A stretch of DNA of 64,000 bases from NCBI GenBank assembly GCA_003194525.1, contig NBIV01000122.1, forward strand, positions 124,001 to 188,000, in the 5' to 3' direction. Numbering within the stretch: the first letter of the stretch is position 1; every line of letters begins with the position of its first letter. Source of the stretch: Gracilariopsis chorda (Eukaryota > Rhodophyta > Florideophyceae > Gracilariales > Gracilariaceae). The notes under the pieces were generated by a model that saw only the letters and a list, made by a program, of their open reading frames with translations, was not told the DNA's origin and searched no databases. The position numbers were made by a program, and so were the translations under genes. Of the stretch, positions 21,585 through 30,025 are shown piece after piece.

Positions 21585-21857
21585 ATGACGAGAGGAGGGC
21601 GACGTCTAAACTCTGGTGGCGTCCGATCTAACTCAGGAGGTGCCAGAGACAATTCTGGAGATGCCAGGTTGACCGCAGGCGGTGCAATGCAAAACGCTGG
21701 TGGTCGTCGCGTCGGCAGTGGTGGAGCACGGGCAGGAGCTGGAAGACCCCGAAGAGCACCAGCTCTTCCAGCTCCAGATCAGTTGGGAGTAATTGAGAGC
21801 GGAGCACACGTTCAAGGACCTATTGTTCCAGCGGTTGAAGAAGACGAAATTACTCCT
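21585..21857 (+). pseudogene. Helitron Rep-helicase, N-terminal piece
   Basis: The ATG at 21585 starts 91 codons of Gly/Arg/Ser/Asn-rich sequence (GGRRLNSGGVRSNSGG), a low-complexity basic N-terminus. The piece ends in VEEDEITP, where a solo LTR splits the frame. Removing the LTR and one TSD copy restores the reading frame into APTSVAAAV at 22688. The motif EDEITPAP recurs three more times downstream, which confirms that the two pieces were one gene. Confidence 0.85.
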
Positions 21858-22682
21858 TGTAGTGCAACGCCCTCAGGGAGGGATTCTTGGTACTTGAACG
21901 CTTTCCGGATATTATCGGTTGTGTAGTGTGTATATGAACTACGCCCCACTATGGTGGATATGGACACGTGGGATACGGTTTTGGGTCAATTGGCGGTTGA
22001 CCACAGTAGTGGATGTTGCCACGAAATGTGGAGTATTTTAGTTAATATTATTTATTATTTTCACACCCATTTCTGGGAAGCTAGTACTTAGTGCGACGGC
22101 GCACTGCCGTCGCACCAGTAAACCTTTCCCAACAAGGGACCCCAACCTGGGGAATTGGCTCCAGTTGTTGCCGCTTGCGCGCGTACTCTACTCCTCCTTG
22201 GAGGGAAACGCCGTAAACCACGGGACATCTAACCCCCTTGCACATCTAAAGGGACCCATCACTGGGAGTATAATTGTTCCAATTGCATTGGTGTTTCGCC
22301 CTGTATAGGGATATTGTTACCGGCATCGCCGTTCGTCCCCGTCGCTCTCGCGACTCACTTCGCCCTCTTTTTCTCCTCTTCGCCCTTCCTTTTACCCCTT
22401 TTTAGGGTAGCACCTCCCGCTATCCGCGGCCCTCGTGTGCGCATCCGCTCACACTTCCCCACTTACGTGGAAACATACCTCTACTGAGGATCACACCCCG
22501 CTCACGCGGATACCGATTCTTCGCCTTCACCTCCCTGCGCGAGTCGCGACAGGTGTCCCTGGTCTTACAAACCGGCTTCGCCGTGACACCTCTGGGAGGG
22601 CTCTACCCAACTGGGTTCACCTCGTGAGAGGAAGATCCCGAACGTCTTTCGGTGTTTTTCCCCTTTGGGGCATTGCACCACA
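21858..22682 (+). mobile_element. Solo LTR (825 bp) inside the Helitron ORF
   Basis: The element starts TGTAGTGCAA and ends TTGCACCACA, which are near-perfect inverted termini of TG...CA type. It is flanked by a perfect 5-bp TSD, CTCCT (21853-21857 and 22683-22687). A close copy lies at 39272-40104. There is no gag or pol, so it is a solo LTR left by recombination between two LTRs. Inside is a perfect hairpin, GTGCGACGGC with GCCGTCGCAC (about 22091-22115), and a pyrimidine-rich 3' half. The parent retroelement is not in this window. Confidence 0.85.
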
Positions 22683-22687
22683 CTCCT

Positions 22688-25549
22688 GCACCTACTTCGG
22701 TTGCAGCAGCAGTTAGCACAAGCGCTGCTGGAGCCAGTGGGTCCGCTGCCACAGATCTACCAACATGGTGCCCACTTCCTGGATTTCTGGAGTTTGTGAG
22801 AGGCCTTCCAAGTCACATTCCACCGCCTCCGATGCCCCCCCCTCTCGCACCGATGCCTGCAGAACATATGCCTATTGCGATGGAAGTGGAAGAGGATGAG
22901 ATCATCCCTGCTCCCTCACAGCCACCGCCACCACAGCAGCCTGCTCTGCCACAAGCTGAACAAGAGGAAGAACAGATGCCAGTCCCGATGGAAGTGGAAG
23001 AGGATGAGATCACCCCGGCTCCCTCACACCCGCCGCCGCAGCCTGCGTTGCCACAAGCTGAACAGGAAGAACAACAGATGTCCATTCCGATGGAGGTGGA
23101 AGCGGATGAGATCACACCGGCTCCATCACACCAGCCGCAGCATCAGCCACAGCAACAGCTTGATACGACGGTCATGCACTGTGCTGGGCGTCCTGATCGA
23201 GGACTCTATCGCGTGTACTATGCGTGGGATTCCGTGGCAGCTCAGGCGAGGAATGATCCGGCCATCCGTGCAAGCGTGCCGGAGTTTGAGACGCTTCCCA
23301 CTGCAGGTCAAAGGCGATGCGGAAGATGCGGCAAGCACGCACACACGCTCTCCTCCTGCGCGTACCGGGACTGGACATTGAGAATTCATAGCTGCAAGTA
23401 CTGCGGATGCGTTTTGCTTGGCAAAGAGACCAATGGAGTGTGCTGTGGAATGAAAAGAATGTCAGGGTGGGGCGTCACGTTCCGCAGAAGGCATAGCAAC
23501 GAGTTGGTTCGCAGTCTTTATAGTCTGAGAGCCTTCCACAGCCATTTTCTCAACTTGAATACGCTCTTCGCTACGACGCAAGCGTTCATGGACATATCGT
23601 ATGTGACGGGAGGCGGTCCCTCCTTTCTGAGACTTGAGGGAAACGCAGCTCTCGCTCTGCCCACGCAGAACCAGAACCACACGCGCTACAGCTTTCTGTG
23701 GGGTACTGGTCCGCCTTCCTTGGATCCCTCTCACTATACGCGTGCCAATTTGCGTGCGTTCATTCAAGATATCAACGTACGATACATCGTGCCCAATTTG
23801 TACGATGTGATCCAGCCGAAGCCAGACGTGGTGCGTGAGCGGTACCGATCCATGCTTAGCACGCAGCGACAACAACAAAATGCAGATACCGCCGTCGATA
23901 TCAGCATGCAGGCAGCAGAAGAGGGAGTAGTCATACGTGGTTACGAAGGAACCCGAAGTGCCACAGTCAGTGCTCCTCACGTATGTGCTGGGCCTCTCCC
24001 TGAAGATGCTCCTGGTGGGGGGCCAACCATGATGAGAACGCTCGTCGTGGATCCGACTGGCCTGTACCGAGTGGAGTCTCAAGTACCGCGCTTGGTAGAA
24101 GGAACCGTAACAGAAGAGCACGCCGTAGTGACGGCTGCTGCTGCTGCTAATGCTGGAGATGGGGCGACTGCGAATGCCGCAAACAATGCGCAAGTGCGGT
24201 ACAGCCTTCTAAAACCGGCATCCAAAATGGCAGAGAAAGGCACTTTCCCTCTGCTCTACCCGTACGGTGATCAGCACGAACCGTTTGACATTGGCGTGTT
24301 TCTGGAGGCAAAGAACTCAACACAGCAAATCTCAGGTCTCAGCGTCAACGAGTGGAAGCTCCGAAAGCTCACCTGGGCTGAGAACGCGAAGAGACGACTG
24401 TACTCAGACAACATCCTTCTGGACAGTGGACCGTTGATGCAGATGTGGATGCTTCGCACCCACACAAACATTGACGACATGCGACTGCGTTTTCTGGAAA
24501 GAGAACAACGGGCACGCATTGTACAAGAGCAAGAAATGCAGCAAACACAACAGCAAACCGGTCACGTGCCACAATCCCAGTTCGTGCTAATAGGACGCAT
24601 CTTTCTGCCCGATGACTCGGTCAACTCAGCAGCATACTGGAGGAACAAGCGCATGGATGTACAGGCGATCGTGGAGCGGAGAGGACCGCCTTCTCTGTTC
24701 ATAACAATCACCATGAACACCTGGCGAATGGACATCCAGCGTCTTGGGATGGACACCACCAATCGTGGCGCATTTACGGCACAAAGTAACCGCCCTCGAC
24801 CGTTTGACCGACCGGATCTGATTGCAAGGGTGTACAACCAGTACGAAAATGACTTCATGAAGGATTTGGAGAAGAACTCGGAGCAGATCTTTGGATTGAA
24901 GTGCCTGGGGCTTGCATCAAAGCTCGAGTTTCAAGAGCGCAATGTGCCTCATCACCACATGCTCGTGTGGCTCGAAGGAGGCGTGATTGAAGACGTTGAT
25001 GTGATCGACGAGCTCATTCGTGCAGAACTTCCCCTTCCAGGCGAAGACGACGCGTTGCGTGCTCTCATTCGTTCCATGCACAGGCACCGCCACTCCACCT
25101 ATTGCCGGAATCGCGCTGGGCGGTGCAAGTTTGGATACGACAGCAATATGATTGTGCCGGAGACGTACATTGAAGAAGGCACGAATCGCGTTATTTACCG
25201 CAGAAGAAGGCAAGAAGACCTCAAGATTGTGCCGTACAACCCAACTCTGACCAAGAAGTACCGCTCTCATATCAACGTAGAACGCACGCAAGGAGGGGGC
25301 GCAGTGGGTTATCTGATGAAGTACGCGTTTAAGCAGCCCAAAGCTCAGGAGGTGGTGCTCAATGTGAGTGATGCTAATGAGACAGGCACACACAACGAGC
25401 AGCAACAAGAGCCACAGGTGCAGAACGACATTCGTGCATACATGCGAGCGCGTGTGGTGGGCGCCGTCAATGCAGCTTGGAGACTTTTCGAGTTTCGACA
25501 TGTTCACATCATACCAAAAGTAGAGCGACTGGCCATTCACTTGGAATGA
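22688..25549 (+). pseudogene. Helitron Rep-helicase, Rep (HUH endonuclease) piece
   Basis: The piece begins with a Pro/Gln/Glu-rich region of three ~33-residue repeats (MEVEEDEITPAPS followed by PPP and ALPQAEQEE). A Cys/His-rich zinc region comes next (CGRCGKHAH, then CKYCGC and CCG, about 23312-23450). The Rep domain follows: SLFITITMN, the HUH metal-binding motif RNVPHHHMLVWL (His codons at 24950-24958), and the catalytic tyrosine pair in YLMKY (25310 and 25322). Rep nicks and joins single strands in rolling-circle transposition; all core residues are intact. The frame ends at a TGA (25547-25549), but the same frame continues on the other side, so the stop is probably a point mutation. Confidence 0.9.
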
Positions 25550-26191
25550 GAGAGCACATTTCTGCTGAGAGGTCCAAACCAGCTCTTTTCTGCATCACAG
25601 CCGTCTACACTGGAGAGATACTTTGCAAGGCCCGAAGCATACGCGAACCTCGACTACCTTTCGTACTTTGAAAAAGTGCGATTGTATCGCACGCTTCCAG
25701 CCCGCGTGCTTAACCAATACGACGGAGACAGCACTCAGGTGCCCACAGACGACTGCGATCCGCCCATGTACGTGGTAGAGCGCACGGACGACGAGCAGTG
25801 CGTCGCAAGGATCGGTGTTTCACCGTCGGACATTGAGCTCTTTGCTCTGCGCTTGCTGCTCATGAATCACGGCTCGGGCTCTTATGAAGACGCAAGGACT
25901 TTCAACGGACAGCAGTATGGAACGTATCGTGAAACTGCGATTGTAAGCGGACTGCTCGCGGACGGATCTGAGTTTGATATTGCATTCCAAGAAACAGTGC
26001 AGATATACAGCACGCCCTCAGAGCTACGACGTCTGGTTGTTACACTATACCAAAAAGGCGCAGACCCAGAAAAAATGGCCGTCGAAAACTGGGAGGCACT
26101 ATGTAGCGACATACATACAGGAGATGAGCAGCAACGAAAGCAAGAAATGTATCGACGTGTGGTGGAAATCTCAGACCGGCACGGAGGATGA
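25550..26191 (+). pseudogene. Helitron Rep-helicase, linker between Rep and helicase
   Basis: This segment is in frame with the Rep piece (ESTFLLRGPNQLF onward) and with the helicase. It matches the second Helitron at the same place (PPMYVVERT versus RPRMYVVQLS; ELFALRLLLMNH versus ELFALRILLMNS). It ends at a second in-frame TGA (26189-26191) in DRHGG, where the paralogue continues DGHGRRL. No separate domain is recognised; this is the usual joining region. Confidence 0.85.
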
Positions 26192-27835
26192 CTGCTTCGC
26201 GATCACAGCTTCTTCTCCCAACACCTACAGCAGGATCATACAGCATTGACTGAGGCGAATCGAGCTACAACAACTCGAGACGCACGAGTGGTGCGAAATT
26301 CGTCAACTTTGCAGTCAAGGTACGCCACCTTAAAACCTCGCCAAAGACAAGTCATTGACACCGTCATTGCCGCATTGCAACAACGACAAGCGCTGCAGGA
26401 GCGAACAAGCACACCTAGAAACGTGTTCTTTGTGCAAGGATCCGCAGGAACTGGAAAGAAATACGTGCTCAACCTCCTTCGTGATATCGTTGAGTCGGAA
26501 GGAATGCTCGCTGAAATGACTGCTACAACAGGCATTGCAGCTTCGTTGTACGAAGGTGGCCGCACTTTACATAGCCTGCTCGGACTGGGTGTAGCTGATA
26601 GGGACAGCACAAGCAGCACTACAGCCACTTTGTCAAAGTACGGTCCCCGATCTCAACGTGCAGAACTGCTACGTGAAATACAACTGCTCGTCTTGGATGA
26701 AGCGTCCATGCTCTCACGAAAGCTCTTCGAACTCATGGATGCGTTGTTCAAATATCTTCGCTGCAGTGGAATGGAAAACCCGCCTCCGTTTGGGGGCTTG
26801 ACCATCATTCTATCCGGCGACTACTGCCAGCTGCTTCCAGTGGTGCCGCAGGTGTACATGGAGGGCGAGCCAAGTGGTAATGTGAGACGAGTGTACACAA
26901 ACATTCTCAACGAATTGCCGTGGAAGAGTGATCTGTGGACATTGTGCTCGGTTCAAGTGCTGTACCTCACGGAACAAGTACGCCAAGCCGATGATCCGGC
27001 ATTTGCGTCGCTGTTACGTTCCATTGCACGAAACAAAATATCCAACAACGCTCCAATACCACTCAGATCTACCGTTGGCATGCAAACTGCCTACCAATTC
27101 CTGTGGAAGTGGCTCACAACACGACGCAAGGAGGATGTGGATCTCAGCAAAATGCTCATTGCCTCCACAAATCAGTTGGTCGATGAACACAATGCGGCAG
27201 CGCTGGATCTGTTTCCTGGTGAACGCTTCACTCTTCCGTCAGCTACGACGGTACAACCTGACGGTGTACCAAACTCAGAGCCCGACGTCACCAATACCTT
27301 TGTTCCCGAGTTTGCGTATCAGTATGCACCTACTGGTGTACCTCCTCATAACTTGGATTTGAAGATTGGTGTGCCAGTTATGGTCATTCGGAACGTGTTG
27401 CATCCGGCTGTGGTCAACGGAAAGCTGTTCGTAGTCGTGCGTGTCGATCACTTTACGATGCAGGTGGCTCGATTCGACGAGAACGGACAGGTACTGGAAC
27501 GACAGCTCCTGCATCGTATCGACTTCGAGTTTTCTTTCGCAGACATTCGCATGATTCGAAGGCAGTTCCCTATTCGTCTTGCGTCTGCAGCTACAGTTCA
27601 CAAAGGACAGGGAAAAACCTTGGATGGCTTGGTTGTGGATGTACGATCCAACTTCTTCTGCGCAGGTCAGTTGTATGTCGCATTGTCGCGCGTTCGAAGG
27701 AACGACCATGTGCTGCTCCTGCATGATCTGCAGCTTACACCCGCGAATGCGCACACAATTCATCCCATGCCTGTTCCCATCGCCAACCCAGTGCTGCCTG
27801 AAGCTATTCAGTTCTGCATCCCTCCACAACCGTAA
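26192..27835 (+). pseudogene. Helitron Rep-helicase, PIF1-type helicase piece
   Basis: This is a PIF1/RRM3-like superfamily 1B helicase, the C-terminal half of Helitron proteins. Visible motifs are FFVQGSAGTGKKY (Walker A, 26438-26461), TATTGIAASLYEGGRTLHSLLGL (motif Ia region) and LLVLDEASML (Walker B, about 26690). Then come IILSGDYCQLLPVV (motif III), YLTEQVRQ, ATVHKGQGKTLDGLVVDV (motif V) and GQLYVALSRVRRNDHVLLL (motif VI). The residue after the Walker A Lys is Lys instead of Ser/Thr, which should weaken Mg/ATP binding. The paralogue at 34.5 kb keeps the canonical Thr there. The final stop is at 27835. Confidence 0.9.
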
Positions 27836-27946
27836 TCATATCTCTTGCATTCATCTTTCATTGAATTAAACTACTTGCTTTTCTGCTTTTGCTTTCTCCA
27901 CCCTCTTTTTTCCTCACCGCTGTTTATCACTCCTCCAGTGCCCCCC

Positions 27947-27970
27947 GCGGCCGAAGGCCGCTTCCTTTTG
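27947..27970 (+). repeat. Helitron 1 unit 1, 3' terminal hairpin and end
   Basis: A 6-bp stem GCGGCC/GGCCGC encloses a GAA triloop (27947-27961) and is followed by nine bases, TTCCTTTTG, to the end. The same hairpin with a GAA or GAG triloop and exactly nine trailing bases is found at 28412-28435 and, reversed, at 39180-39203 and 42045-42068. The next base begins a new TCTCAACACC 5' end. Confidence 0.8.
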
Positions 27971-28435
27971 TCTCAACACCCCCACTCTTAATGATTTACA
28001 CATGTATGAGGGGGGTGTTGTTGACTGACGGGAGGCGTTGCGCCACAAACTCGCTTTGCACGCCCCCGTTTGCGCATGCAAAACGCCCATTTGGCACAAC
28101 GCCTCCCTACCATTTAAAAACTTCAGCAGCAGCAGCAAAGCTTCCTGCTTACTGGCTGGCACTCCCATAGTGACTGCAGTGCCATGCAGTTACATAAAGC
28201 AACGTGTCGCGCTTTCTCATCATTGGCTGGCACTGCAGTCAATTTTAGCACCTAAAAACAAACCCCTATGGATCCAGATACTCTCGGCGCCGCGGCGCTC
28301 CGTGGTTCTACGAGCGCTATTGCGAGCGCAAGCGAGCAAAGTGCTCGGAGAGCCTCCAAACGCTACTACATACACAAAGCTACAAAAACAACGCCGCGCG
28401 CAGCGCCGCCCACGGCAGAAGGCCGTTTCCACTTG
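27971..28435 (+). mobile_element. 465-bp mini-Helitron joined head-to-tail
   Basis: It starts with the Helitron 5' module (both stem-loops and a short CAG tract) and ends with the Helitron 3' hairpin plus TTCCACTTG. There is no Rep-helicase in between. The ~270-bp centre holds an ATG frame at 28268 (MDPDTLGAAALRGS) with no recognised domain. It could be a captured gene fragment or random sequence. It directly abuts the longer unit, with no spacer. Confidence 0.8.
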
Positions 28436-28490
28436 TATTCTACATTATTTTTATCATACAAAAGTAAGTACGTCTACAGCATATGCTACA
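28436..28490 (+). repeat. Ty3-B 3' LTR, right piece
   Basis: TATTCTACATT through GCTACA matches the last 55 bases of the 5' LTR with few substitutions. It continues the LTR interrupted at 20486 and ends with the TSD CAAAG. Confidence 0.85.
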
Positions 28491-30025
28491 CAAAGTAAGA
28501 TTGAACACCATATCACTATTAGTTTACCTTCCTTTTGCATCAGTGGTTTGTTTGCTTTCACATCAAAGAGTGGCCTTCACAGCAAGTTTGAATTTATGAC
28601 GAGTATCGGCGACGGGTGGTTTGAGATGTGAAATGACGAACGAGAGAGCTGTCTCAACTTTGTCACATGTATACCCACTTCGTCAAGAAAGAGAAGCTAG
28701 TTTTGCAAACTATTACATATTTGACTAAGTTTGATAGTATCGGCGAATTCTGTAGACACTTGGAGGTATTGTATACTTTGGAAAGTATGCTCCAAAGCTA
28801 TTAGGAGAGAGCTCAAGTTTCATACACCGTCAGAAAAATGCATGCATTCCACAACAACCGTCGGTAATCTGAGATGAGAGATTTTCTGGAACAAAGAGCT
28901 TTGACGGATGCGGCATAATTTGCTATAGTAAGTAAAATTATTTCGCCTGAAACGCCCTAAAACGCCCATGTGAATGCCGGAGGCAAGTTTACACACAAAG
29001 CATCAGCTGCGTGGCAAACCCAACAGCGGTTCTGAAATCACATTTTCGCAACGCTGCGGCGGAAAAAGCTGCAAAAACGGCGCAAATCTTCTTGAGCTGC
29101 GATTTGCTAAAGTTTACCGCAGGCACGTTTTTGCTTCCATGAGTGTCGCTCATGGAAGCAAACGGCTATTTTTAATTATGTCGAAATCACAAACGAGGAT
29201 GCGCGTGTTGCAAACTGCGTAGTTGCATTGTGCATTTTTCGATTTGCAGGGCGGCTCACTGCGCCTAGCGTCATGCATGAAACGTTTTGCGTGTTGGATC
29301 TAAAGGGCCAGATGACGGTGATGGCGAGAGAGAAAGGGTTTAGAGAGTGTTGGTGGGATGTAAGCAAGGTGTGACGAAGCAGTTTGTTTTTTTATTAATG
29401 GGACGGTGCGTGGCATTTGCTTTTGGGTTGGAGCGATCTGCATGCCGATCCTTTTTTTTTTTCACCGGCGCTGTGCGGTCTGTGCTCGGTGTGTCGACGG
29501 TAGGAAGATTGGTGTGAGAAATGGATGCACATTGCAGAGGGGGAAGGTTCCACGCGGCTTGTGAAAAAATGCGGCTCTTCTGTTTGTATTGTTGTAAGGA
29601 GTGATCTTGCGGCGTCGAAAAGGGCGTGCGTTATGGCCGTGGCCAATGACGTGTCACGAAGCGGGTATTTCCTTCGTTATGAATTGTAAGCATTCGGCCA
29701 CTCCTCAGATTTTTGTTTGCGTGCGTTGTTGAGATCTTGAGATCGCGTCTGACGCGTGACGGTGATCACGCGTCAGTCACTGCTGAAACGACTGCGCGGT
29801 GAGCGATGCACTGCCGGATGACAGCGCTTTGCCACGATGGCAACCCACGCACAACAACCGTTCGCCCGTCGTTCGTAAGTTTAGTGAATGTCTACATGAG
29901 ACGCAAAACGGGTGAGATTGTTAAAAGCGGTAGCAAAGGAATGACGGAGAAGGGAGGAGCGGGGAGCGGGGGAGGGGAGGGGAAAGCACAACGTACGTAG
30001 AGAACACAAACTAAGTAAAGAGTAT
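28491..30025. other. Non-coding stretch downstream of the Sel1 gene
   Basis: No gene is recognised on either strand. It holds a perfect 14-bp hairpin (29130-29162) and an 11-bp hairpin (29749-29776: CTGACGCGTGA with TCACGCGTCAG). A T-run lies near 29450 and a G/A-rich stretch at 29945-29985, just past the Sel1 gene's stop on the minus strand. The hairpins could be small foldback elements. Confidence 0.5.
29130..29162. repeat. 14-bp perfect hairpin
   Basis: TTTGCTTCCATGAG (29130-29143) pairs fully with 29149-29162 across a 5-nt loop, TGTCG. No T-run follows, so it is not a bacterial-type terminator. It may be part of a small transposable element. Confidence 0.7.

Larger units (their letters stand above)
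20487..28435 (+). mobile_element. Helitron 1 (composite, inserted in the Ty3-B 3' LTR)
   Basis: The left end is TCTCAACACCCCC, preceded by A. The right end is a hairpin plus TTCCACTTG, followed by T. Insertion between A and T with a 5' TC and no target duplication is the hallmark of Helitrons, and the flanking LTR sequence joins perfectly without it. The insert holds a Rep-helicase ORF (21585-27835, interrupted). A head-to-tail join lies at 27970/27971, after which a 465-bp mini-unit with the same two ends follows. The terminal CTTG differs from the canonical CTRR. Confidence 0.9.
14108..28490 (+). mobile_element. Ty3-B: Ty3/gypsy chromovirus with nested insertions
   Basis: The ends are supported on both sides. 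The left LTR starts TGTAGAAG at 14108 and the right LTR ends GCTACA at 28490. The flanking pentamers are CACAG (14103-14107) and CAAAG (28491-28495), a TSD with one mismatch. Between them lie a primer-binding site, a zinc-finger ORF, gag, protease, RT-RNase H, integrase with a chromodomain-like tail, a small 3' ORF and a polypurine tract. The sense strand is strongly A-rich compared with its surroundings. Gag and pol have several stops and frameshifts. A Helitron sits inside the 3' LTR; without it the element would be ~6.4 kb. Confidence 0.9.

Noticed and set aside
22652-22687. Restart of the Helitron ORF from a start codon supplied by the solo LTR
   Set aside because: The upstream in-frame codon in the LTR is GTG, not ATG, and there is no evidence for initiation there.
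25547-26191. Programmed readthrough of the two in-frame TGA codons in Helitron 1
   Set aside because: Helitron 2 does not carry TGA at these places but has other stops, and Walker A is also altered. Simple decay explains it better.
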